Shown: positions 50,202 through 57,970 of the stretch, piece by piece
Position numbering within the stretch: the first letter of the stretch is position 1
Layout: each line of letters starts with the position of its first letter
Assembly (NCBI RefSeq): GCF_014697025.1
Contig: NZ_JACJRC010000001.1
Location: 496,001-560,000, forward strand
Direction of reading: 5' to 3'
DNA from: Alkalinema sp. FACHB-956
GTDB lineage: Bacteria > Cyanobacteriota > Cyanobacteriia > Leptolyngbyales > Leptolyngbyaceae
Length of the DNA: 64,000 nt
Position numbers and translations under genes: made by a program
Notes under the pieces: model-generated
Databases searched by the model: none
What the model was told of the DNA's origin: nothing
The model's input: only the letters and a program-made list of their open reading frames with translations

Positions 50202-52574
50202 TCACATCCCCGCCAGCACCCGCCGCACATGATAGGTCGGAAACGTGCCATAGCGCTTGGCCCAAGGCATTTGCCCCACATAATCGCAGGTGAACTGGCG
50301 CAAATCCTCCGAAGCGGCGATCGCGGCGAAGGCTTGACTGGCGTAGACCTTGCCCGGTGGCGTAATCGGTTCAATCCGGGCTGTATGGCTGACGTGCATT
50401 CCCACGTAATTCAACTGCCCTGTAATCGGGTCTACCGTGCGTTCTACTGGCCCTGCGTGCAGCGCAATCCGCAAGTTGAGGCCAGCGGGTAAACCCTTGG
50501 TAGACCAGTCGATCGATTGCACCAGATCACACAGTGCCAAGGCAAATTCTCCCGCCTGTTGCACGAGGGGAAAAACAAAATACAATGCATCACCCCAGGT
50601 ATTTTTCATCAGGATGGGATATTGTTCCGTCAACGCTGCAATTTCACCCCAGAAATGCTGGGCGAATGGCCCGTGCTGGTTTTCTTCCAAATGGCTGAAG
50701 TTCACCACGTCGGCAAACAGTAGCGCTCGAATTTCGCGGCTGGAAATGTCGCAGGTGGCGAGGGCGGGATTGCTGGCGAGGGAGCTGGCGAGGGGACTGG
50801 CTGGGGGGCTGGCGGAATGGCCGATCGCGTTCATTAAAGGGGGATCGATCGCATTCCCGAAAGCGGCTGAAGCGGCTGTCTGGCCGTTTTGTAAAGCGGT
50901 GTCCAAGGATAGGGCCGATCGCGCCTGGTGTTCCCGCAAAATCGCTGCCAGATCGATCACCTCTACATGATCCGTCCAGCGTCGCCAATTGGCTACGGTG
51001 CTGGCGGTGCCCCCTGGCCCATCCCCCGGTTTGCCGTCCCACACCGCCAAGGGGATTAACTCCGTTCCCAACTGATCGGCCCGAATTTTGGCTAAGCCGT
51101 AGAGCAAGCGATGGGAATATTCATAGACCACGTCGTTTTCTTCCAACTTGTTACCCGACGCGATCACCACCTCCGTCGCATCCTGCATTAACCGATCGAA
51201 GCGATCGCCCCAGTTTGCCCCCGGAATCAGATCCACGGAATCCTGAATAAATTGCTCGCGGTTGCAGGGTAAAACGATGTGCAATTCCCCCTTGAGTTCC
51301 CGCATCGCCTCCAGGAACAAAATATCTGCGCCACAGGCCGCAGGCGCATAGCCCAACTGCACTTCCATCTTTTGCAAGCGTTCCAGAATCGCTCGATAGA
51401 CGGTTCCTTCTAAGGCGGCTGGAAAGCGAGGTTGGGGCCGATCGGGCCGATCGAGCATGTGGCCGCAAAACACGACGACCTTGGGAATTTGGAACCAGTG
51501 CTTGACCCGATCGGTGTCTAATCCCAAGACTTCTGCCAATAGCACCGCGTTGCGCCGACTGGAACTCAAGTCGCCAAAGCGTCCCTGGCCGATCGCGGCG
51601 GCCTGCCCGTAGAAATCCTCGGCTTCGGCGCAATTGCCCAAAATCAGCGCGGCTTCGCCCAAGGTGGCCAACCGCCAGTAGTCTTCGCCCCGGCCTAGCA
51701 CGGGTGCGGTCAATTGTTCTAAGCAGCGCGATCGCACCCGTTGCGCCAGGGTTTGCGCTTGGGTCAGATCGCCTTTGACCAAGGCCAAGGTGGCGGCATT
51801 AATGCCTGTCCAGACGCTGCCATTCTGCTGGTAGGCTTGCTGGTAGCGCTGTAGGGCTAGCTCTAACTGCATGGCGGCGATCGCGGGATCGGTGGCCTGT
51901 TGCCAGAGGTCTTTGTGGGTACGGGCTAGGAGGCCGATCGTTTCTTCGTCTTGCTGACCGGCTTCGACTAACTGCACGAGTAACTGATTCGCCGTGACGG
52001 TGCTGCCGCTGCGGGCGAGGGCGAGGGCGAGTAATTGCTGCAAGCGCAGGTCTTGGGGCCAGTAGCGTAAGCCTTCGGCGAGGGCGTCGTAGGCCATCAG
52101 GGGTTCGCCCAGTTGCAGGAGGGCATCGCCGAAGGTGCGGTAGATGTCGGAGCTACGGGGCTGGATGCGAATGATTTCCCGTCGCAGATCGAGGAGGGAG
52201 CTGAGGTTGAGTTCTGCCGATCGGGTGAGTCCTTGCACCATGACGGCGAGGTCTTGGTCTTCTAGGAAGAGGCTGGGGGGGCTGGTGGGATCCCGCACTT
52301 CCACGCGGTAGCCTAGGGATAGTAGGGCTTTTAAGGTTTCGGAGACGGTGACTCGCCGACTGTGTTGTTCCCGATCGGGCAGGTCGTTGTAGTTGACTAG
52401 GTAGGGGTGGTACCGCTGGGTTAGGTCGTACTGTGGCCCATAGCGCCAGCCATCGTCTAGCCGTTGCTGTACCCAAACGTCATGGCTATTGCGCGCCAAA
52501 ATTTCCGCTAACTTCAAATACTCTGCCGTTAGCGTAATGTGTGCAGTTTCGATCGGGTGGGGTTGGTACTGCAA
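50202..52574 (-). CDS. RyR-domain / TPR / SLOG-like / class III nucleotide cyclase fusion
   Basis: 790 aa. Residues 1-95 are a prokaryotic RyR domain (HPIETAHITLTAEYLKLAEILARNSHDVWVQQRLDDGWRYG and SVSETLKALLSLGY-like end). About 110-355 are TPR-like helices. About 362-545 resemble SLOG/TIR-like nucleotide or NAD-binding folds (VVVFCGHMLDRPDRP; CGADILFLEAMREL; VVIASGNKLEENDVVYEYSHRLLYGLA). About 610-785 are a class III cyclase: metal Asp in LLFADVVNFSHLE and in NTWGDALYFVFP, and GKVYASQAFAA. The usual N-R transition-state segment reads GMHVSHTARIEP, keeping the Arg but not the Asn, so catalysis is uncertain. Encoded 81 bp downstream of the NB-ARC-TPR gene, same strand; a signalling or defence output is inferred. 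Confidence 0.87.
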   Translation of the reverse strand: MQYQPHPIETAHITLTAEYLKLAEILARNSHDVWVQQRLDDGWRYGPQYDLTQRYHPYLVNYNDLPDREQHSRRVTVSETLKALLSLGYRVEVRDPTSPPSLFLEDQDLAVMVQGLTRSAELNLSSLLDLRREIIRIQPRSSDIYRTFGDALLQLGEPLMAYDALAEGLRYWPQDLRLQQLLALALARSGSTVTANQLLVQLVEAGQQDEETIGLLARTHKDLWQQATDPAIAAMQLELALQRYQQAYQQNGSVWTGINAATLALVKGDLTQAQTLAQRVRSRCLEQLTAPVLGRGEDYWRLATLGEAALILGNCAEAEDFYGQAAAIGQGRFGDLSSSRRNAVLLAEVLGLDTDRVKHWFQIPKVVVFCGHMLDRPDRPQPRFPAALEGTVYRAILERLQKMEVQLGYAPAACGADILFLEAMRELKGELHIVLPCNREQFIQDSVDLIPGANWGDRFDRLMQDATEVVIASGNKLEENDVVYEYSHRLLYGLAKIRADQLGTELIPLAVWDGKPGDGPGGTASTVANWRRWTDHVEVIDLAAILREHQARSALSLDTALQNGQTAASAAFGNAIDPPLMNAIGHSASPPASPLASSLASNPALATCDISSREIRALLFADVVNFSHLEENQHGPFAQHFWGEIAALTEQYPILMKNTWGDALYFVFPLVQQAGEFALALCDLVQSIDWSTKGLPAGLNLRIALHAGPVERTVDPITGQLNYVGMHVSHTARIEPITPPGKVYASQAFAAIAASEDLRQFTCDYVGQMPWAKRYGTFPTYHVRRVLAGM

Positions 52575-52655
52575 AATAGAACTCGCTACGGTGAACAGGA
52601 CTCAGATCAATTAAGTTATTTAAACCAACATATGGTGTTTAGATGAATGTGCCTT

Positions 52656-54836
52656 CTAGGAACCAGCGATTTGCGTCTTGACTTGCTTCATATAAGCAAG
52701 ACTTTGCTCAGAGGTAACTGTACTCAAGTTATTTTCCCCTAAAACTTCTTTAAAAATTTGATTAGCACCACTCATGTGAGAAATAGCTTTATCTAGCTGC
52801 TTCATATAAAAATACAACAAAGACAAATCGTTCAAGGTTCTTGCTGTATCAATATGTGTACAACCTAATTTAGTTGTGCGTATTTCTAAGGCTTCCAAGT
52901 AGAGTCTTTCTGCCCTAATATGATTGCCTAATTCTCTATATACCCCTGCTAAATTATTCAAAATTGCTGCTGTAAAAATATGATCATGGCCTAAAAAACT
53001 CTTTACGATTTCTAATGCTTCAGCATATAGTGACTCTGCTTTCTTATAGATTTTAGTTGATTTATAAAGCGTTCCTAAATTATTCAGATTTTTTGCTATT
53101 GTTAATCTATCCTTTGGCCGTTCAACCTTATTTGTTTCGAGCACAAATTGAAATAGTTTTTCTGCCTCCTCATAATTTCTCAGAAGATGATATACATCTG
53201 CCAGGTTGCTAATTGCTATTGTGGTGTCAGCATGTGTTCTTCCATAAATCTCCTCAAAAGTTTTAACAACTTGTAAAAGAGAAGTCTCGGCATCATGATA
53301 TTGTCCTAAAGTTCGCTGTAGCACTGCTAAGTTATTGAGTCCTTTTGCAACATTAATGCTATTTTCACCTGAGCTTAACTTCCAGATATTAATAGCCTTG
53401 TGATATAAACGTGTAGCTTTTTTATAATCTCCAGTCCTGTAATGTACAACACCTAAATTGTTTAATGCATCAGCAGTTACTGAATGATGTGAGCCAAAAT
53501 GAGATTCGCTAAACTTTAGAAATTCTTTGTTCCATTTTTTTGATAGTTTCCATTGATTTTGGCTTTCATAAAAATAGACTAATCCAGTAAAGATCCTCAC
53601 TGAATTAGTCTGTTGTTCTAAACAACTAGTATATGTTGCGGCTTCTACAAGATGTTGTTCAATATCTTGTAGAGTTTTTTGCTGTTCTAATGTCACTTCC
53701 TGCGGAATTGTCTGAGCAATCTCAGTCATCACTCGTACAAATCGTTCTCCCAGCGTTCCATCCCGCCGCACTGCCACAAACTCCCGCACCAGCGCGTGCA
53801 TCTGGTACCGCCCATCCTCCAACCGACTCAACAAACTCCGCTTCACCAATCCCCGATCGAGCACCTCCCCCACATCCTCCACCTCCGGCAAACAATCCCG
53901 CACCCAGCCCAACTCGATCGGCCCGATCGCAAACACACTCACCATCCCCAACACCAACCGCGCCCGCTCCGCCAACGGCTCCCAACTCAACGCGATCGCC
54001 GCCTCCACATTCCGCCCATAATCCATCTCCTCCGGCACCTCATCGATCGCCCGCGCCGCCAACGACTTCGCCCGCAACTCCCCCAACACCCCCGCGATCG
54101 TCCCCGTCTCCGCCAAATACCGCCCCACCAACTCGATCGCCAACGGCAACCGCCCCAACCACTCACACAACTCCCGCGCCGCCGCCAATTCCGACCCAGA
54201 TCCCCCTAAATCCCCCGCAGATCCCCCTAAATCCCCCTTAAAAAGGGGGACTTTGAAAGAATTCTCAGATTCTCTCGCAATCCCATCAATTCCCTCTATT
54301 TCTCCAGTTCCCCCCTTTTGAAGGGGGGCTAGGGGGGATCCGAGGGCTAGGGGGGATCCCATCATCTGCAACAACAGATCGATCGCATCCTCGATCGCCA
54401 ACACCCCCAACTCCAAACAACTCACCGGACGCCCCAACTTCACCCGCGTCGTCATCAACACCTGAAACGTCCCCGACAGCGGCAAATACCCCCTCACCTC
54501 CCCGTACTCAGCCACATCATCCAACACCAACAACTTCCGCCCCGGAAACCGCTCCTCCCACCGCGCCAGATAATGCTGCACCACCCGCGCCTCATCCCAA
54601 CTCGGATCAAGCTCCTCCAACCCGATCGATCGCGCCGCATAGCCCACAATCTCCGTCGCCACCGATCGCCCCGCAACCCACCAAATCCCCCCCGGATACT
54701 CCCCCTCATACACCTTCGCATACTGCCGCGCCAACGTCGTCTTACCCACACCACCCATCCCCACCGCCGCGATCGCCACCCGATCGGCCTTCTGCAACTG
54801 ATCGTGAAGCTCCACCATTTCCCGATCGCGACCCAC
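52656..54836 (-). CDS. NB-ARC (AP-ATPase) STAND protein with TPR sensor
   Basis: 726 aa from GTG. P-loop VGMGGVGKTTLARQYAK (27-40), Walker B LLVLDDVAEYGE, sensor LMTTRVKLG, GxP-like GRLPLAIELVG and a winged-helix region reading DCLPEVEDVGEVLDRGLVKRSLLS. About residues 400-720 are tandem TPRs of the kinesin-light-chain type (ALNNLGVVHYRTGDYKKATRLYHKAI). Starting at VGRDRE removes the residues that normally precede the P-loop. They are present upstream in the same frame (DFFGAIFVGR) up to the TGA that ends the effector-domain gene at 54915, so the true protein may be a split fusion. Residues about 159-214 derive from an inserted repeat element. The TPR half is AT-rich and lacks CGATCG. Confidence 0.88.
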   Translation of the reverse strand: MGRDREMVELHDQLQKADRVAIAAVGMGGVGKTTLARQYAKVYEGEYPGGIWWVAGRSVATEIVGYAARSIGLEELDPSWDEARVVQHYLARWEERFPGRKLLVLDDVAEYGEVRGYLPLSGTFQVLMTTRVKLGRPVSCLELGVLAIEDAIDLLLQMMGSPLALGSPLAPLQKGGTGEIEGIDGIARESENSFKVPLFKGDLGGSAGDLGGSGSELAAARELCEWLGRLPLAIELVGRYLAETGTIAGVLGELRAKSLAARAIDEVPEEMDYGRNVEAAIALSWEPLAERARLVLGMVSVFAIGPIELGWVRDCLPEVEDVGEVLDRGLVKRSLLSRLEDGRYQMHALVREFVAVRRDGTLGERFVRVMTEIAQTIPQEVTLEQQKTLQDIEQHLVEAATYTSCLEQQTNSVRIFTGLVYFYESQNQWKLSKKWNKEFLKFSESHFGSHHSVTADALNNLGVVHYRTGDYKKATRLYHKAINIWKLSSGENSINVAKGLNNLAVLQRTLGQYHDAETSLLQVVKTFEEIYGRTHADTTIAISNLADVYHLLRNYEEAEKLFQFVLETNKVERPKDRLTIAKNLNNLGTLYKSTKIYKKAESLYAEALEIVKSFLGHDHIFTAAILNNLAGVYRELGNHIRAERLYLEALEIRTTKLGCTHIDTARTLNDLSLLYFYMKQLDKAISHMSGANQIFKEVLGENNLSTVTSEQSLAYMKQVKTQIAGS
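54193..54359 (-). repeat. Double-hairpin element, copy 2, in frame inside the NB-ARC gene
   Basis: Reverse-oriented copy of the element at 49901 and 55434. It adds about 55 codons, including SPLAPLQKGGTG and FKVPLFKGDLGG, between LLLQMMG and ELAAARELCEWLG of the NB-ARC domain without breaking the frame. Confidence 0.85.
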
Positions 54837-54914
54837 AAAGATCGCTCCGAAAAAGTCCTGCGGATAGTAGTAAGGGGGATCTAACTTGGTCGCAGCCCCG
54901 CTCGACGACTCTGG

Positions 54915-55292
54915 TCAAATCTCCAATTTACCGATCGTGATTGGGTTGTAACCGCCTTGAATCAAAATGCCAATCTTTTCCGCCAACTGTGTTTGATTTA
55001 CAACCGTTCCCAACTGCTGTTGCATTGCCTGAGCCGTTGCATTCACCGCAGCTTGCACTTCCGGATCACTTGCCGCAACCTGCTTCACTTCCTCAATAAT
55101 TTCTGCATCAATCACCTCCGGATTCTTCGCAGCTTCCAACCGCTTCACCGTATCCGGAGACTTGCGCCGCAACACATCCAACAACCGCTTACCAGACGCG
55201 ATCGCCCCTTCCCCAATCTTCTCACCAACCTTTTCCGTCGCCTTCGTTGCGATGAGCGTTACAGCGATCGTTGCCAAAGTAATGGGATCCAT
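54915..55292 (-). CDS. Effector-associated-type N-terminal domain protein, 125 aa
   Basis: MDPITLATIAVTLIATKATEKVGEKIGEG opens with a short hydrophobic/helical segment, followed by a helical region (SGKRLLDVLRRKSPDTVKRLEA; EEVKQVAASDPEVQAAVNATAQAMQQQ) and the end VNQTQLAEKIGILIQGGYNPITIGKLEI. This arrangement is the usual N-terminal module of cyanobacterial NB-ARC or NACHT proteins. The stop TGA (54915-54917) is in the same frame as the downstream NB-ARC gene, with 25 intervening sense codons (SSSGAATKLDPPYYYPQDFFGA), so this is either a separate adaptor or the N-terminus of one interrupted protein. The Asn/Gln-rich end VNQTQ...NPITI is common at the junction in such fusions. Confidence 0.8.
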   Translation of the reverse strand: MDPITLATIAVTLIATKATEKVGEKIGEGAIASGKRLLDVLRRKSPDTVKRLEAAKNPEVIDAEIIEEVKQVAASDPEVQAAVNATAQAMQQQLGTVVNQTQLAEKIGILIQGGYNPITIGKLEI

Positions 55293-55601
55293 AGCGGCTA
55301 CATCAATTGAGGAAATAGATACTTACTGTTCTACCGCAGAAAAATCCAATTTTCCGCAATTTTTTTCTTACAAAAACCGGGGTTCTTCGCAACAATCCAG
55401 TGATATCAAATTACCTCATCCCCGCAACAGATTCGATCCCCCCTACCCCCCCTTAAAAAAGGGGGAACCGGAAATATTGAGTAAATTGATGGAATTGTAC
55501 TGAAATCTAAAAGATTCTCTCAAAGTCCCCCTTTTGAAGGGGGATTTAGGGGGATCTCTTACAATTTAGGGGGATCTCTCAAGATTTAAGCGACTCCACC
55601 C
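55293..55601. other. Intergenic region holding repeat element copy 3
   Basis: About 310 bp upstream of the effector-domain gene and downstream of cassette gene C. The repeat element fills 55434-55575; the remainder should hold the promoter of the NB-ARC operon unless it is transcribed from the cassette C promoter. Confidence 0.6.
55434..55575 (+). repeat. Double-hairpin element, copy 3
   Basis: Left hairpin GATCCCCCCTACCCCCCCTT / AAAAAAGGGGGAACCGG, centre about 55 nt (AATTGATGGAATTG shared with copy 2), right hairpin AAAGTCCCCCTTTTGAAGGGGG, then ATTTAGGGGGATCT twice. Confidence 0.85.
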
Positions 55602-55814
55602 CTAAGCCCGATCGCGTTCCATCACACTCACATAGCGCCAACTCGAACCCGGCACCGGAACCGGCGGACTCCAACGAACTCTGTCGCTAAACCGCAGCAC
55701 ATACAACTGATTGATCGTCGCCTGCACATCCTGCTGCGTCCCCACCAGGTACACATGCATCGGCTTACGATCGTCCTCGATCACCCGATCGAGTTCCGCA
55801 AAATTAATCACCAT
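55602..55814 (-). CDS. Small leader-cassette protein, copy C (70 aa, diverged)
   Basis: Diverged member of the 72-aa family. Alignment to copy A keeps HLxG-xxxxVQ-TINQ-R-DR-WS-P-Y-S-R-R: HVYLVGTQQDVQATINQLYV and RFSDRVRWSPPVPVPG, ending RYVSVMERDRA. The N-terminus (MVINFAELDRVIEDDRKP) is unrelated to that of A, B and D, so the conserved core begins around residue 19. ATG 55812-55814 follows AGGAG within leader hairpin P4. Because the protein has changed so much while its leader keeps every helix, RNA and protein appear to be under joint selection. It lies upstream of the NB-ARC operon on the same strand. Confidence 0.8.
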   Translation of the reverse strand: MVINFAELDRVIEDDRKPMHVYLVGTQQDVQATINQLYVLRFSDRVRWSPPVPVPGSSWRYVSVMERDRA

Positions 55815-56051
55815 GGGACTTCTCCTAAACTTGTAGCGGGAAGAAATCCCAAAAATTAAAGCCACCCTCTTGCGCAGGACAAATAGGGTGGCCCGATCGA
55901 ATGTTACAATCCGTGTCAGACCGCCCAGCTGTTGTATCCAGCTTGGGGGTTTAGCTACCCTTTGTTGACTCCACTCAACGCTGGGTAGCGCTCTAATTTT
56001 TGGGGTACAGCCAACTCAATCGGTAAACAACACGGTTGCAACTGGCCTTGG
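55815..56051 (-). ncRNA. Structured 5' leader RNA of cassette C (diverged)
   Basis: About 237 nt. Sequence identity to A and B is low outside short blocks, but the architecture is kept. P0 pairs 55990-56004 with 55848-55862 (15 bp with one G-U). P1 is CTACCC/GGGTAG with GTTGA/TCAAC. P2 is AGCTG/CAGCT in place of GCTG/CAGC. The single strand GTAACATTCGATCG is conserved. P3 has become GCCACCC/GGGTGGC. P4 is lengthened to 11 bp, 55840-55850 with 55815-55825, enclosing GGAG. These changed-but-paired helices are the main evidence that the RNA structure matters. Confidence 0.65.
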
Positions 56052-56057
56052 AACATA

Positions 56058-56087
56058 AGCCTACGGACAAACCAGGGGAAAAGTCAA
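56058..56087 (-). promoter_or_regulatory. Promoter of leader cassette C
   Basis: Minus strand: -35 TTGACT (56082-56087), 18-bp spacer, -10 TAGGCT (56058-56063), the last identical to cassette A. Confidence 0.7.
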
Positions 56088-56652
56088 CTATATTTCAAAA
56101 AGTTGCAATCCCGTGATACTTAGCAACACATTCGATCGATTCCCCCGCACTACACACATCACTCCACAAGCAACAACAGGGAATCAAAACTAGAAAAAAC
56201 CAATAGGATTACAGCAAACCCAAGAATCCTTGCAAATCCCACCCCTTTTACAGCCCCTTTTTCATAACCCCTTGCAGACCCACCTCCCCAACAGGGAGCA
56301 GGATCCTCATAAACTGCCATTCCACCTCCAACCCGTCTCAAAAACTCAAACAAGACTCATCCCAAGACCCATCTTAAGACCAGTCATCTCGAGAATAGAC
56401 CCAAAATCTCATCCAAGACCCAAATCTAGACCCAAAACAAGTCTCAAATAAGATATCGCGACAGAAACGAATCTCATACTCCCACAAAAGTCTCAACTCT
56501 AGACTCATCCCAAGTCTCAAACAAGAACACAAGACCAATTCCTCTCCCCTACTCCCCTACTCCCCACTCCCACTCCCCACACTCCCCAACCATTTACAAC
56601 AAACCCCATCCCCGGTATCGTACAAACCGAATTCATCCATCCCCGTCCCACC
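56088..56652. other. Intergenic region with AGTCTC-rich patch
   Basis: About 565 bp. 56360-56520 is dense in AGACTC/AGTCTC/AGACCC motifs, and 56535-56590 is CCCCACTCCC-rich. The promoter of the following glycosyltransferase should lie near its end but is not clear. Confidence 0.5.
56360..56520. repeat. AGACTC/AGTCTC-rich patch, copy 2
   Basis: More than ten copies of CAAGACTCAT, AAGACCC, AAGTCTCAA and related 7-10-mers with irregular spacing. Similar to 29280-29400, in opposite orientation. Confidence 0.65.
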
Positions 56653-57648
56653 ATGAGAAAGCTCTACTTCCTCCTCCCCGGCACCAGCGGCAAATTCGCC
56701 TGCGGAGGACTCTGGGCCGAACTCAAAACCCTACAATTTGCCCAACAGATTTGCCCCGCCCAAATCGTCACCTACCGCCAACGCGAACCCCAACACCTCT
56801 TCCTCGACGACCTCCTGCAACAACAGCCCCACCACCCCGACAGCATCTTCATCATCAGCTGGGGCTTCGACATCCCCAAACTCATCCGCAAACTACACAG
56901 CAACCCCACCCTCTACCACGCCCACAGCGCCGGATACAACTTCCGCCTACCCGCCCACATCCCGATCGTCACCGTCAGCCGCAACACCCTCGGCTACTGG
57001 GGCCAACACGCCCCCCACTCCCCCATCTACTACCTCCCCAACCAAATCTCCGACAACTTCCACAACCGCCACCAGCCCCGCGACATCGACATCCTCATCC
57101 AAGCCCGCAAATCCTCCACCTACCTCCTCACCCAACTCATCCCCGCCCTACAAAGCCAATGCCGCGTCGAAATCGTAGACTACTACGTTGAAGACCTCTC
57201 CATCCTCTTCAACCGCAGCAAAGTCTACCTCTACGACTCCGCCGAATACTGGGCCCAACGCAACGTCACCGAAGGCTTCGGCCTCCAACCCCTAGAAGCC
57301 ATGGCCTGCGGCTGCCATGTTTTTTCCAGCGTCAACCACGGCCTCTCCGACTACCTCGACCCCAGCTTCAACAGCCAAAAAATCGCCAGCTACTCCACCC
57401 AATACGATCGCGATCGCATCCTGCAAACCCTGCACCAACCCCCGATCGAACTTCCACCCCACTTCCTAGCCGAATACCGCACTGAAAACATCCTCTCCCG
57501 CCTCCAGCACATTCTCACTGAAGTCAATACCTTCTTTGATTACATGCAACAGTCCCCTAGCGACATCGCACCCCTCACCCCCAGCCGCATCACCCAACTC
57601 CGCCTCCAGAGCCTCTGGAAAAAATTGCATAAAAAGTTAAAACGCTGA
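56653..57648 (+). CDS. Glycosyltransferase (GT-B, family 4-like)
   Basis: 331 aa. N-terminal RKLYFLLPGTSGKFACGGLWAELKTLQFAQ resembles the acceptor-side Rossmann domain. The C-terminal half carries the GT-B donor site: RNVTEGFGLQPLEAMACGCHVFSSVNHGLSDYLD, with the E-x7-E type glutamates (EGFGLQPLEA). PIYYLPNQISDNF and DIDILIQARKS lie at the domain junction. Shorter than most GT4 enzymes. First of a plus-strand group of three transferases, with 322 bp to the next. Acceptor and sugar unknown. Confidence 0.85.
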   Translation: MRKLYFLLPGTSGKFACGGLWAELKTLQFAQQICPAQIVTYRQREPQHLFLDDLLQQQPHHPDSIFIISWGFDIPKLIRKLHSNPTLYHAHSAGYNFRLPAHIPIVTVSRNTLGYWGQHAPHSPIYYLPNQISDNFHNRHQPRDIDILIQARKSSTYLLTQLIPALQSQCRVEIVDYYVEDLSILFNRSKVYLYDSAEYWAQRNVTEGFGLQPLEAMACGCHVFSSVNHGLSDYLDPSFNSQKIASYSTQYDRDRILQTLHQPPIELPPHFLAEYRTENILSRLQHILTEVNTFFDYMQQSPSDIAPLTPSRITQLRLQSLWKKLHKKLKR

Positions 57649-57970
57649 AAAACCAACACGCTTAGAATCACTAGAATTCATTAACAAAAATCATCAGGAC
57701 TATCGCTAAACAATACTTATATACACATCTAAATACACACCACAGGTAACGCAATAATTCCCCGATCGCCATTCACCCCGCGTTGCCAATCAGCCCACAA
57801 TTATCTATTCATCAGAAATTCATCAGAAATTCATCAGCACCCCAAAAAGATAAAAATTAATCCTGCATGGGAAAACCCACAGCTTCTGGGGAACACTAAG
57901 CCAACTCGTGCCTGTATCACCAAATCTCAACAGGCCCAGCGCGAACCCCCTTACTGAGGCAGTTGGTACC
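57649..57970. other. Intergenic region between two glycosyltransferases
   Basis: About 320 bp. Contains TCATCAGAAAT repeated three times (57808-57837). No gene or terminator recognised. Confidence 0.5.

Noticed and set aside
49899-50492. 197-codon plus-strand open frame
   Set aside because: Its start is the MITE-like element and the rest is antisense to the well-supported cyclase gene.
53633-54241. Long plus-strand frame (202 codons) antisense to the NB-ARC gene
   Set aside because: Pro/Ser/Thr-rich translation typical of the reverse of a GC-rich gene; the minus-strand frame carries P-loop and TPR motifs.
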